Assembly (NCBI RefSeq): GCF_000151665.1 | Contig: NW_013171815.1 | Coordinates: 757,153 to 821,152 of the forward strand | From: Blastocystis hominis | Taxonomy: Eukaryota > Sar > Bigyra > Opalinata > Blastocystidae | Length of the DNA: 64,000 nucleotides | Direction of reading: 5' to 3' | In this document: one piece after another, positions 33,022 through 44,095 of the stretch | How the letters are laid out: every line of letters begins with the position of its first letter | Position numbering within the stretch: the first letter of the stretch is position 1 | Notes under the pieces: generated by a model | The model's database searches: none | What the model saw: only the letters and a program-made list of their open reading frames with translations | What the model was told of the DNA's origin: nothing | Made by a program: the position numbers and the translations under genes

Positions 33022-34975
33022 ACTTTCTTAAAAACAGAATGAACAACGCGATATGAATACATACAAAATAAATGATAGATAGGAAACGGAATGTGGGCGA
33101 TCGTTGCAGTAACTCCACCACAGAAAGACTCACATCATCCACTGTATCGATCTGCTGCAAGCATGCGCCGGGCATCCACTCAGGCAGGATCCGCGAGATC
33201 GTTCGTGGGTGTGTTTTATTCTCATCTGCTGCCATTTCAAGATCCATCCATTCGCGATTTCCCTGATCGCCTCTACAGCCAATCATTCATTTCTTCGACG
33301 TTTTACCCTCGTCGCATGCTCTCAACACGAGCTTTATCGCGCAACGCGTCCGCCAACCGATATTCCAAACTGCTTTTCTCGCTATTGCACGCATCTAACA
33401 GCAATTGCTTCTTCAGAACCGTTTGTTGGAGCTGTTCGATCTGGTGTTGAAGCAGCGTAATCCCGTTTTCCTGATTCTCATGCGACGCTTGGCGAAGTGC
33501 TTCGCGCTCTTGAAGCTATTCCTAATCCATCGCTTTCGAACCCAAACCTTCGCATCCTTCTCTGCAATTCGTTCCTCGTACTTCTTCACCAGATCTCTGT
33601 ATTCATCGATCGTTTTCGTTTTGGACTCGCGAAGAAGATCATTTTCATGGACTAATCGCTGTATCTCAGTCCCATCCACAACAACTACTTCTTTTTCTTG
33701 TCGAAGCTTCAGCAATTCTCGCTCAAACAATACCGTTTTCTCTTCGATTTCATGACTCGAGTCTTCGTGCGGTTCAAGTCGGAGAATCTTCGCTTACATC
33801 GCAGTATTCAACCCTACATAATCTTCCAATTGCTTCTGCGACGACTCTAAACTCGACGATAATTCTGCAATCCGGTTTTCCTGTTCTTTGATCGTCGATT
33901 TGTAATGCTCTTCTTCCACACGATACGATTCGGTCGTGTGAAGCAATTGCGATTTCAACTTTTCGTTCTGCGGTTCATTCTATTCTTCGGTCCTACGGCG
34001 TCCTCCAGTTGTTTCAGCTGCTGCTGGATCTCCGAGGCTTCTTTCTCTGCCTTCTGCGAGCCCTGGTGCTGCTTTTGCTTCTCCTCGTTCAACTCCAGCT
34101 TCAGATGATAGTACTCCGCCTTTAGATTTTCTAACGTTGTCTGCTGCTGGATGTAGGCAGCGTCCTTCTCGTCCAGCAACGCATCCGTTTTTTCTTTCTC
34201 TCTCTCGTTCTACGCGTGATTTCCTCGATCCACGATCACATCAATCCGCATTTGCTTGATTCGATTCTCCAGAATATCAATCCTCGTATCCTTATCTTCA
34301 AGCAAGCGCTGATTCTGCTGGAGCTGCTCAATCGCTTTGTCCAAATCGTGCTCCAAATCCGCAATATGCTGCTCTATATCCTCCGACTCTCTACCATCGA
34401 TCCCAATCCAATCCAATCCACTACTCCATGCTTAGCGGGATGTCCAGCATCGCATTCTCCATCGTGATTACGGACTGCGGGTTCGATGTCTCTTGCACCG
34501 GCTGCAGTGGCTCCACGCTTGCGGTAATGTGAAGACCCACTTCATCTTCGCGATCGCCCCATTCGTGGACGAGGAGGGGGGATTTCTCAACACCAGGGAG
34601 AGCGGTGTCAAGCAATTCGGACTGCGGCTCTGCTTGCTGAGCTTGGGTTTGCGTTTGTGCTTGAGTTTGGGTTTGAGATTGGGTTCGAGTTTGGGTTTGC
34701 GGTTGAGTCTGCGCCTGAGACTGGGGTTGTGCCTGAGATTGTGATGGCGCCTGAGACTGTGATTGCGGCTGTACCGGTAATGGAGGTAGCACCAGCGAAT
34801 TGGGACCTCTCGAAATATCCTACATGCAAAGAAGAGAACGGTTCTACTCGAGGGATTTGGGCCGAAACACTCCGCTTATGGAAAGCCTATCTATAATAAA
34901 ATCAAACGAAAAATACGTCATCGCCAGTACTAAGACTATTTACAATGTTCTCCACTTCTAAATCGTTCTTTTTAG
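33022..34975 (-). CDS. Golgin-84-like coiled-coil Golgi membrane protein
   Basis: A Gln/Ser/Thr-rich N-terminal part (QSQAPSQSQAQPQSQAQ) is followed by long coiled coils (DIEQHIADLEHDLDKAIEQL, LDEKDAAYIQQQTTLENLKA, ELLKLRQEKEVVVVDG). The C-terminal end is ACLQQIDTVDDVSLSVVELL then QRSPTFRFLSIIYFVCIHIA and LFILFLRK. That C-terminus matches the golgin-84 pattern of a short amphipathic stretch, an RR-P-like motif and one membrane anchor. Several short introns interrupt the coil; their joins are only partly worked out, and the start codon is not fixed (the last exon traced reaches about 34975). The stop appears to be made by polyadenylation at T33022. Confidence 0.75.
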
Positions 34976-35508
34976 AACCTAGAGGAGTGGGAACATACCT
35001 TTTTGTATAGGGTGCCGAGGCTCCCGAGCGTCCGGGGGAAAAACGGCTTCGTGACTACTATTTAGAATCCAAGTTATAAAAAACTACACTCTGGGAACCA
35101 CTATAGTCCCTCTCTTTCTTTGGATCACTTCTTGCTTGATGATTCTCTGCTGTTCTTTAATTCATGCCGCACCGCAAGCAAATTACCTTGTTTTAAATAC
35201 TGGAAGCTGCTGCGGAACTAATATAATCATTACTAGCACTCTAGTTCTTACCGTTCACAGTGCGATCTGCTCTCTGATCGACACTTTCCAAGAAGTCTCC
35301 AGCGATTTTGAATATTCGGTTCATTTATCTGTTTTAAGCAGTTGACAAAAATCGCGACAATTCTTGGAATTACAGTGTTTCCTACTATTTCCGATTATTT
35401 TGTGAAAGTCAATTATCGCTTCAAAAAAGAGAATACAAGTCTGGTTATATCAGCTATCAACAACCCAACTCGCGTTCTAAAATATTGTTTCTGTTGAACC
35501 ACTTTATC
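34976..35508. other. Region upstream of golgin and nuclease genes
   Basis: May contain the golgin first exon on minus. A plus-strand frame starting MMILCCSLIHAAP (35136-35345) resembles a signal peptide but has no other support. Confidence 0.35.
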
Positions 35509-36443
35509 ATGGTTGTATCAAGATTAGCGTCAAAGATCAATCTTTCAAAGATTCTCACAAAACAATCTCCAACCATTAACCAGTATTCGATTTTGTATAT
35601 ATAATATAACAATCAAGAATCCTCTCTGAGTGTAAGAAGTATCCTTCTGTGACTAAAATTCTATCCGTATTGACTGAAGGGAGTATCGGTATCTCGGATA
35701 TTATGAAGTATAGAGTTTGGAGCTTGGAAACAGACTGTAGTACTTGATAGTTTAATAAATCAGGTATTGCTGCTTCAAAAGAAACAGGTTCCTATTGTGA
35801 AGAATTGCTATTATCACTAGCCACATCGCATTTTTACGGAAGATGACTTGTATTTTTTGAAGAGAATAGCAGAGTCATCCCCCCAACAAGGTACTTGAAT
35901 TTATGGGCATATGAGTAGAACTGCAGAAGAAAGCGTTTGTTGGAAACGAGACCCATGCGCTACTAAGTCAAATAATCGCTGGAAAAGACATAAAAGGAAA
36001 GCCTAAGTTTGAGCCGTTCATTTCCGGATACAAATTATGGAGAAAGGCAAACAATATCGATATTTACTTCACAGACGTTTTTGTAAAAAGCGAGAAGTAC
36101 GGTTTTTGCGGGTTTATCGATGCGGTTGGAACCCAGGAAGACGGCAAACTCTTTATATTGGATTTTAAGTCTGGGAGTGGCATCTATGATTCTTATGCCA
36201 TTCAAATTGCAGCGTATTGCAAAGCGTTCGAAGAATACTACGATGCAGTGGTATGAACGATGCTGGTTTTGTCACCATAGGAGCCCGTTTCGAATGCCTA
36301 TATCTTGCAGTTAAATTCAGAGAGTGCCCAATTTCGATTTCAGCGAGTTACAGATATCGACACTTGCTTTTCTTACTTTCTCCATTGTAAAGAATTGTAC
36401 AAGTTAGGGCAAAAGAAGACAAGTCTCTTTTCGGATGTAATAT
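35509..36443 (+). CDS. PD-(D/E)xK nuclease of the MGME1/RecB type, probably mitochondrial
   Basis: The N-terminus MVVSRLASKINLSKILTKQS looks like a presequence. An exon with KYPSVTKILS recalls the SVT motif of MGME1. The catalytic core reads KKAFVGNETHALLSQIIAG, GFIDAVGTQEDGKLFILDFK and SGSGIYDSYAIQIAAYC, giving the invariant acidic residue, D-x-K and Q-x-x-x-Y of the family. One 30-nt intron (about 36252-36281) is clear, while 5' introns are only partly resolved. The C-terminus ends LFSDVI; T36443 plus two tail adenosines make the stop. Likely role: single-strand exonuclease in organellar DNA maintenance, by family. Confidence 0.7.
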
Positions 36444-36447
36444 GTCT

Positions 36448-36455
36448 TGTTTGTT
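36448..36455 (+). terminator. GU-rich polyadenylation element of the nuclease gene
   Basis: Exact TGTTTGTT, spacer GTCT, cleavage after T36443 creates TAA. The next start codon candidate is only 24 nt past the cleavage point. Confidence 0.8.
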
Positions 36456-36466
36456 CACAATAACTG

Positions 36467-37071
36467 ATGGAGGTTGTGGGTGAGAGCAATTCCGATCCAG
36501 ATTCTTGCTATCCAGGTTCACCTCTAGCTGTCTACTCTTTGGGACCGCGAAATCTGAGTTTCTTATCAATGGGTGACAGGTTTATTCAGATCATTGATAT
36601 CGTTCTTTATCTCACTATGCAATATCCATGGTAAATAGCTGGCTAACTCATATTTGAATTTGTAGTCTCTTTAAGGATTTCAATGAGCTTCTTCCAAAAA
36701 TGTTTTATTCGAAGAGGAAGTAATTTTTCTACTGCTGCTTATATTATTCATAGACAAATTATAGCACAGAGAACAATTGACTCTAGAAACGAAGTAAAAA
36801 AGGCCTTTTCCGATATATCGAGACAATCTATTCCAATTTCAAAATGTATTGATCGTGTTGGTATTCGATTCTATTAAGGTCTGGTTCTAATTGGCGCTAC
36901 GTTTCTCAACCCGTTGTTGGTGATAGAATTTCTATTTTCCACAGAAGAAAACGACGAGGTATTCTTCTTGAAACGTACAAACACATAGAACTGCGTTATA
37001 GACAGTGTTCTTGCCAAACTAAGTTCTCAAATCGCAACATCTCCTCTCGTGTCACACAAGTAGTTGACTGA
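36467..37071 (+). CDS. Uncharacterised gene, weak AlkB-like (2OG-Fe oxygenase) resemblance
   Basis: The first exon reads MEVVGESNSDPDSCYPGSPL then AVYSLGPRNLSFLSMGD, and a later exon reads SNWRYVSQPVVGDRISIFHR. In AlkB-type 2-oxoglutarate oxygenases a PGSPI-SLG segment is followed later by a W-H-x-V ... R-x-S-x-T-F-R end, so order and spacing fit loosely. The iron-binding HxD is not visible, and the final histidine position is replaced. Middle exons (FKDFNELLPKMFYSKRK, QIIAQRTIDSRNEVKKAF) could not be joined with confidence. The gene may be decayed or simply misread by me. Confidence 0.3.
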
Positions 37072-37252
37072 GATGCGTTTCTTCTAGATCTCTCTCTCCT
37101 CAGAAGCATACTTGGCTGTTTATTAAACCATCCACTTCTCTGGTATCCGTAGTCTCCTTTTTTTTTTAGTATAGCAATCACCGTATTGGAGCGTTTGTCC
37201 TCATTTTTCGCTTTCAAAGAAACAAAAGCAAGCTAGGGTATGCCAATTCCGA

Positions 37253-38375
37253 TTGGGGGAGGTTGATGATGATGATTCTTTGGACAGGGACAACGAGGAC
37301 CATCCGTGGTACAAGTGTAATATAGTGATAGAGGGGTGCTGCTCTTTATCTACAGACTCTTTTTGTCGTTGTTTGTTTGATACTGTCAAGTCCCCTTGCT
37401 TTGTTATTGATTCACAATGTTCTGTATTGCACATTGTAAGAAATCCATCAAATGGAATGCAGCAAAACGGCGACTTTCATTTCTCAAAAATGGTAAGGAT
37501 GTGTAAATTCTGCTATTATAGAGCTATTATCGGAAAGGAGAATTAGTTTTTCTCGAATCAAGAAATCATTTTACTCAGTTGCCGAATTCAGCCAACTATG
37601 AACTTCGGATCGAAGTAGGTGTTTTTCGCAATCGATGATACATATCAGAGAGAGTCAAGGGACCCACTAATCTGCGAATTCCTTCTTTTGGGAATGCAAC
37701 GACAAGGAGCATGGGCATGCGAAGCGTATACGGCTTCTTCGTCTTCTCAGCTCATTGAAACATTGAGTGTATTCGAGTTGAAAGATGGGGTGGGTGAAGT
37801 TGATTCTTCGTCAAACACAGGTAATCACTAACCGCTATCCCCTCTGCATTTACAAATTGTGTTCGAGTCGATCTACGTTTGTTCTGTGGTTCAACAACAA
37901 TGTGGAGAATCTACTGCAATCAGCCATGGTGGACAAGCTCCTTTCCCAAATCACATTCAATTACTGTATTCTCTTCGATGTGATTCCCTTCCCAAATCGA
38001 ACGACCCTTTCCTACTCTTCGGAATCACTGTTTCGCATAAATAGCGGAGCGAAGTTAAGCGAGCTGAGTTTCGTTCCTGTGCTTCCATCCCCTTTGTTTG
38101 TTTCTGGATTTGTTGCGGAATTTTTCACCAAAGTATTTGTTACTCCATGTTGCTATTTGTAGTGCTGTATTTTGAGAAAAACGGTATATGCTTTGTTGTG
38201 TTGTCCAGATGAGGAGTTTTCGCTCGATCCAGTTGTTTCTCTGGGGAATGGAATTTATAAAATCACCGGTGTATCTGTAGAAGAGGAGGATTTTTGTAAT
38301 GTGAGTAAACTAGTGATCAGTCGAAAAGAATCTGTGAGTGCGCATAGTCATATCTATTTATCTGATGTTTGTTGA
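37253..38375 (+). CDS. Uncharacterised protein, possibly proteasome-assembly-chaperone-like
   Basis: Exons joined by introns of about 29-34 nt read GEVDDDDSLDRDNEDHPWYK, then SYYRKGELVFLESRNHFTQL, RDPLICEFLLLGMQRQGAWA, STFVLWFNNNVENLLQSAMV then DKLLSQITFNYCILFDVIPF, and PLFVSGFVAEFFTK, ending HIYLSDVC. The pattern of an acidic start, a beta strand with an F-x-L-W motif and a paired helix loosely recalls PAC1/PSMG1, but this is weak. Two TGTTTGTT octamers (37370 and 38095) lie inside the coding exons, so an earlier gene end at the first cannot be excluded. The start codon is not fixed. Confidence 0.35.
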
Positions 38376-38570
38376 ATATTCATCAATTGTGTTTCTAGTG
38401 GCGAAAACATCACTCGTTCCAAATATAGTTCAATAGGGTATAGCTTGCTGTTTCATTTTCGCAGGGAGAATTTCGAAGTGGTACACTCTGAGAACCAGTC
38501 ATATTCCCAACAAAATACCTAGGATTTTCGCCAAAAAGCATAAGCTGCAAAGTTTTCATTTTTATTTAAA

Positions 38571-41500
38571 ATGAGCATTGAGATGACGGACATGCAGAAG
38601 CCTGCTGACCAGCGACAGGCTTCTGACAAGTTGTTGTTGGTTGGAAACCTCATTTGTAGTGTAGTTGAAAACCCTACTCAGGAAGTGGGAACGGTTATTG
38701 ATTTGCCTCGTATTTACTCAACGTTTGATATTCTTTTTTTCCTTAATTTCATAGGTCTGGTCGTTTTGAGGATTCTTTTGTGAGTTCATCGTATTATTTG
38801 TTGCCATATTTTACCTTAGCGATACGTATGGAAGCTATTCCGCCAGTGGTATGTACGGGACACACGCTTCTCTGAACTACGTATTTGGCAACTTGGGGTC
38901 TACAGGCCACCATGGCTCTGCAAAGGTAACGCTAGTCTTGATGTTTTAGCATAGCCGCAAGCATGTCAGATTCGCTATGATAACAAGGGAATGATTTTGA
39001 ACTACACGTCCAAGGTTGCTGTAGTCTCTCGTCTCTCTTGTGACGAATAGTCCATGTTTTTGTTGAAGGACCGAGAAGATCTGATGGGAGAAAATTTAAT
39101 CAATCTTATCGGTAGGCGTGCCTTTCTTTTTTCGCTAATACTCAGATCCCAACTTTATGAAAACCACTACCGAAGCTGCTGTCCTGAAGGCGTTTGGAAT
39201 TGGTCTAGGCTCCCAGGATTCCAGCGAGGCTCCTGCATCGACCGAGAGTGCTGCGAAGCCTGCTGATGCTGAAGGCACTGCGAAGCCTGCTGATGCTGAA
39301 GGCACTGCGAAGCCTGCTGATACTGAGGCTGGCACTGGAGCTGATGCTAACGCCGCTGGAGCTGGAGCTGGAGCTGGAGCTGGAGCTGGAGCTGGAGCTG
39401 GAGCTGCAGCCAAGACCGAAGAGTCTGCGAAGCTCACAGGAAAGGGCACGGTTCTCACCGCGGTGCGGACGAACGGAGATGTGTTCCCGATGCGAGTGAC
39501 GGTGGTGAAAGTGAACAACAACGTGCTGACGGCCAAGCTGGAGGACACGAACGAGGCGACCATCGAGGCGCAGACCGACGCAGCGAAGGACCGCACGATG
39601 TCCAGCTCGTCGTTCTCTTCCTACCAGGACACGTTCAGCAGTCAGCGGAGCGGAAGCATCTACACGAACTCGCTGTACCGATCCTCGCTGGGCAGCTTCG
39701 CGGGTGTGGTGGTGGACATGAACGAGATCGACGACGAATCGCAGTGGGTGGGCACCGGCCGTTACACTGCCGGTCGCGAAGAGGTCTACCGCGAGGTAAG
39801 CGCGCTGACAAGCGTTGAGCAATAGGGATCCCAGCCCCAGCAAGCTGCGATGAGTGCGGTGTCCCTGACCGCGTTCTCGGATCTGCGCCGGTCGCTGGAG
39901 AACGGCGTGGTGCTGCTGAGCACGGATGACCAGATCGATTCGCTGCAGGACGTGATCAACCTGATGCTGAACGAGGCGGAGGTGAAGATGATCACCACGC
40001 CGCAGGTGCGCGAGCAGATTCTCCGTCTGTTCGACAACCCGCAGGCCACCAATGCGGACAACGCGAGCTCGGAGGCCAAGGAGGGATGCAAGGTCTACGT
40101 GGCCAAGCTGAGCTTCTTGTCGAAGCCTCTGATCGGACTGGTGCGCGTGAAGACCCCGCTGGTTCTGGGCGAGAAATCCCCGGTCCCGATCCGCTACTTC
40201 CTGTTCGTTCTGGGCTCGACGGAGTGCACGTCCACGCAGGAGCTCCACGAGATGGGCCGCGCCTTCTCTCTGATGCTCTCGCAGAACTGGTTCAGCAATG
40301 CGGCGCGCAAGATCGATTCGCAGCGTCTCTTCTTGAAGCTGATGGACAACTTTATGACGCGTTGCATGATGCTCCCGCCTCCCGATCCATTGGCTGCGAA
40401 TCCCTTCGAAGTCAAGCAGAGTCGCACTGTGAATCGAGGCTGCTGTGGATCGCAGAAGCAGGAGACCGTGATGCTGATGATGCCCAACACCACGCTGCAG
40501 CGCACCAATCACCAGCTCCGGAAGCGTCGCCGCCTGCTCAACGCCCACGACACGCAGCTGATGCAGACGGCCTTGCAGCAGGAGCCCACCGTGGAGGAAC
40601 TGGAGAAGAAGCCGAGCCCCTATCTGACGAAACTGACGCTGAAGGACAAGATCATCAGCGGAATCACGGCCGTGGTGTGCATCGGCGTGCTGGTCATGCT
40701 GCTGGTGCACCACTTCGTTCCGTATGACGACGGTCTGCACTCCACGCCGATGCTCGGGTACTCGATGTCGATTCCTGGAGGCTTCCGCTCGATTATTGCG
40801 AACAAGACGGACTATTACGAGGTCGATAGTTCCCATCGCGGCTTGTACGAGATTCGAACATCGATCCAGCGACACGACACGATTCCTTACACGTTGAGCT
40901 ACCAACTCTATGCCGTCAAGTCCACCATGGAGGAAGTGGCTCTGGGCAACCCCGTGGTGATTGCGAGCAGCGAAACGAAGGAAACGGAGGATCTGAGCGA
41001 GTTCGACGAGATGGATAACGAGGTGTTCAACGATAAGAGCACGACGGTGATCGCGAAGGTGACGACCAACTCGACGGAGCCTGTGTCCTACGTGATGTTC
41101 ATCAGCTCCATGGCGCCTGTGGGTCGGTACCGAATTCTCCTCGGATCCATCCTGCTGGTCGCTGTCTACGTGCTGCTTCTCCTCGAAATCATCAATCGCG
41201 CCGTCGTGGCCTTCATCGGCGCCTTCCTGACCTTGCTGCTGATCTCGTTCATTTCGGAGGCCCCGTCGCTGGACACCGTGGTGAACTGGATGGACGCCTC
41301 GACATTGTGTCTGCTGTTCGGAATGATGATCATGATCCAAATGCTGTCCACGACGGGTCTGTTCGAGTACATGGCCGTTACCATGCTGATTTGGTCGCAT
41401 GGCAACATCAAGGTCCTTAACGTGTGTCTCTGTCTGCTCACCGCTCTCTGTTCCGCGTTCCTCGATAACGTCACGACGATGCTTCTGATCGCTCCCGTGA

Positions 41501-42438
41501 CCATCGAGGTGTCTCGCATGATGAAGGTGAACCCAATTCCCTTCCTGCTTCCCGAGGTTATCTTCGCGAACCTCGGCGGAACCGCTACGCAGATCGGTGA
41601 TCCCCCAAACATCATTATCGGAAACATGCTCAAGGAGCACATCGGCTTCGTGGACTTCATCATCCATCTGACGCCTTGCGTTATCATCTGCCTCATTTGT
41701 GTCTATCCCTTCGTTCTCTGGTACTACCGCAAGGACCTCAACAAGCCCAACTTCCAAGTCGATTTGTCGCTCCGCGAGAAATACCAGATCAAAGACAAGC
41801 CGCTTCTTCTGAAGTGCGGAACCGTTCTGATCACTGTGATCATTCTCTTCTTCCTCCACTCCTTCCATCACATCGATACCGCCTTCCTCGCCGTCGCCGG
41901 CGCCTTCGCCTGCTTCTTCCTCGGCACATCGGAGGACCTGCACACGACCTTTGAGCTTCTTGAATGGGAAACTCTCGTTTTCTTCGCGGGTCTCTTCATC
42001 ATGATCGAGGGCATCAACGAGATCGGCGTGATCCGCGCCATCGGCGAGGCCGTTTCCTCGCTCATCATCAAGGCTCCAGTGAAGTGGCAGTCGTTCCTTG
42101 CCCACATGATGATTCTGTGGGTGTCGGGCCTCGCCTCTTCCGTTCTGGATAACATCGCGTTCACCGCGACCATGATTCCGGTGATCCAAGTTCTCGGCTC
42201 CCATTCGGAGCTCAATCTTGACGTGGTCACGCTCGCCTGGACCTTGGCGCTCGGAGCCTGCTTCGGAGGCAACGGAACGCTCGTGGGAGCGGGAGCCAAC
42301 CTGGTCACGGCCGGCATTTGTGCCACGAACGGGCATCCGGTGAGCTTCGGCATGTTCTTTAAGTTCGGATTTTCCTGTATGATTATATCCATGGTGGTGT
42401 CTACAGTGTACGTCACACTCCGATATGTCCAATTCTAG
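38571..42438 (+). CDS. P-protein (OCA2/ArsB-NhaD) type transporter with band-3-like cytosolic domain
   Basis: Five introns occur in the first 1.2 kb, then a long exon to 42438. After a low-complexity N-terminus (AKPADAEGT and GAGAGA repeats), residues around LTAFSDLRRSLENGVVLLS, DQIDSLQDVINLMLNEAEVK, PVPIRYFLFVLGSTECTSTQ and ELHEMGRAFSLMLSQNWF match the cytosolic band-3/PTS-EIIA-like domain of SLC4 anion exchangers. The membrane half (KDKIISGITAVVCIGVLVM onward) is an ion-transporter superfamily P protein: STLCLLFGMMIMIQMLSTTG, FLDNVTTMLLIAPV, FANLGGTATQIGDPPNIIIG and SVLDNIAFTATMIPVIQVLG, with about 12 membrane segments. An anion or organic-acid antiporter in an acidic organelle is the family expectation. 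Confidence 0.88.
39253..39411 (+). repeat. In-frame tandem repeats (27-bp AKPADAEGT units, then GGAGCT run)
   Basis: About three 27-bp copies followed by a GGAGCT run coding Gly-Ala repeats, in the cytosolic N-terminus of the transporter. Confidence 0.9.
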
Positions 42439-42500
42439 TCTAGACAGGTTGTTTTTTGAATCAAACACGCTCTCCATCATTCTTTTAGCTTTCTTTTTTC

Positions 42501-43986
42501 TTAGTTCCACTCCACCGGCTTCTCATGCGGATAGATGAAGCTGTTGCCTCCCGCGGCCACGGAGTCCGGACCGTGGTCTCGGATCTTGTAGTCGTAGATC
42601 ACGTCTTGCGGCTCTCTGATTCCCATCGCGTAGCGCACTTCATTCATAATGTACAAGCTACCGCAGATCAGCACCACATCCTCCGGCTTGCTTTCGTCCA
42701 GAACACGCTGCAGGTTCTTCGGAATCGAATCCGCGATTCCGTCCTTCCCTACCTCTCATCATCTCCCGCCGTTCTCACCCTCGCTCCATTCGCGGCCCAT
42801 CGCTTCATTCGCTCTCCGCAGAGCGTCGCGCAGCCGCTCCGCCTTCATCGCTCGCGGATGGCTGCTGTTTATCAGCCGCATCTTTTCCGCGGGAATATGC
42901 CCCAAAATGTTGCGCAAACAATCCTCCACGTTTTTATCCGCGCAGAACCCGCAGATCATCTGCATCGTACCCTTCACCAACCCCCTACGCGCAGCGTTCG
43001 ATTTCCGTATACCTTCGCCATCGTCGCCCACATCGCGTCAAATCCGGGCTGGTTGTGACAAACGTCCAAAACGACGCGAATCGACTCACCGCGCGAGTTC
43101 CGAAGATCGAATTCCTCGAAACGGCAGATTGGGCGGGTGGTCGTCGCCGACTCGATGATATCCGCGGGGATTTGGAACTTTCCGCGGGAGGTTTCGTTGA
43201 GCGTTTTGAGCGCCTGGCGAGCGATCGCCGTGTTGATGACGTCATACGTTTGATGCTGGTAGTCTTCTACGACGACGGGGACATAGAGAGAGTGATGGCT
43301 TCCAGCGATGGAGTAGATCTAGACATGACAGCCTTGCAGAGCGAAAACTTGCTGGTGCGGGCAGTTCGGCCCCACAACCACGGGAACGCCATCCTTGATG
43401 ATGCCCGCTTTCTCTCGAGCAATGTCGGTAATGGTGTTTCCCAGAATTCCTTGATGATCGAGTCCAATCGACGTAATGACGCTCAGCTCGGGAGTGATGA
43501 TGTTGGTAGAGTCCAGACGACCACCCAGCCCCACTTCCACCACAGCCACGTCCACTTGCTTTTCTTTGAAATAGTCGAACGCCATCCCGGTCACACTCTC
43601 GAAAAAAGTAAGAGAGGTCGGAAGGGAAGGCTCGATCTGGTTGATGCGGTCCAGATACTTCACAACATCATCCTCCGAAATCATTTCCCCATTGATAGTG
43701 ATTCTCTCGCGGAAGCTGGAGATGTGGGGAGAAACATACATGCCTGTCTTGTACCCGGATGCTTGCAACGCCTTCGCGATCTTGTGGACAACTGATCCCT
43801 TGCCATTGGTTCCCGTAACATGGATTGTGGTAATCTGTCCAGCGGGATTGCCCAATTTCTGGTTGAAGACGATCATATTCTCCAGTCCCATCTTCACTTT
43901 GAAGTTTAGGTTCTTTGAATACAGAACCTTCAGCAATTCTACTCTCACACTCCAAAGCCGTCGTTACCGATATATTTGGAACTCAT
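42501..43986 (-). CDS. Folylpolyglutamate synthase / dihydrofolate synthase
   Basis: Adds glutamates to folates. The ATP loop VTGTNGKGSVVHKIA, the omega-loop region YVSPHISSFRERITING, FFESVTGMAFDYF, VVEVGLGGRLDSTNII, GLDHQGILGNTITDIAREKA, RPICRFEEFD and VVLDVCHNQPGFDAM are all in place, ending in VVLICGSLYIMNEVR. Four introns occur: a 29-nt one after MSSKYI, a 30-nt one that removes an in-frame TAG near 43321, and two of about 30-40 nt in the C-terminal half. The start MSSKYI was chosen because it splices cleanly. The gene runs head-to-tail after VPS8 with only about 110 nt between. Confidence 0.92.
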
Positions 43987-44082
43987 TTCGATAGTATGGC
44001 AAACTGCCGACTTTGCAGTTCGAGTCGATGCGTATAAGTAGCAAACAAACGACTTTCCCGAATGAAACGCCCATTTTGGTAC

Positions 44083-44090
44083 AACAAACA
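44083..44090 (-). terminator. GU-rich polyadenylation element of VPS8
   Basis: Exact TGTTTGTT on minus. Cleavage four bases upstream leaves TAA plus a single T, a one-base 3' UTR. Confidence 0.85.
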
Positions 44091-44095
44091 CGCCA

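Noticed and set aside
37370-37377. TGTTTGTT as the end of the gene starting at 36467
   Set aside because: It is inside an open exon (RCLFDTVKSPCF) of the next gene model and more than 290 nt after the last plausible stop; left undecided but not called.
38095-38102. TGTTTGTT as a gene end
   Set aside because: It lies in a continuous coding exon (SPLFVSGFVAEFF) that carries on through an in-phase intron, so it is probably a chance match in Phe/Val codons.
39205-42510. 1101-codon open frame antisense to the transporter
   Set aside because: The plus strand encodes a clear P-protein transporter in this interval; the antisense product is a His/Arg/Glu-rich shadow caused by GC-biased codons.
43319-43948. 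In-frame TAG in folylpolyglutamate synthase as a true stop
   Set aside because: A 30-nt GT-AG intron ending exactly at that TAG restores the conserved protein in phase.
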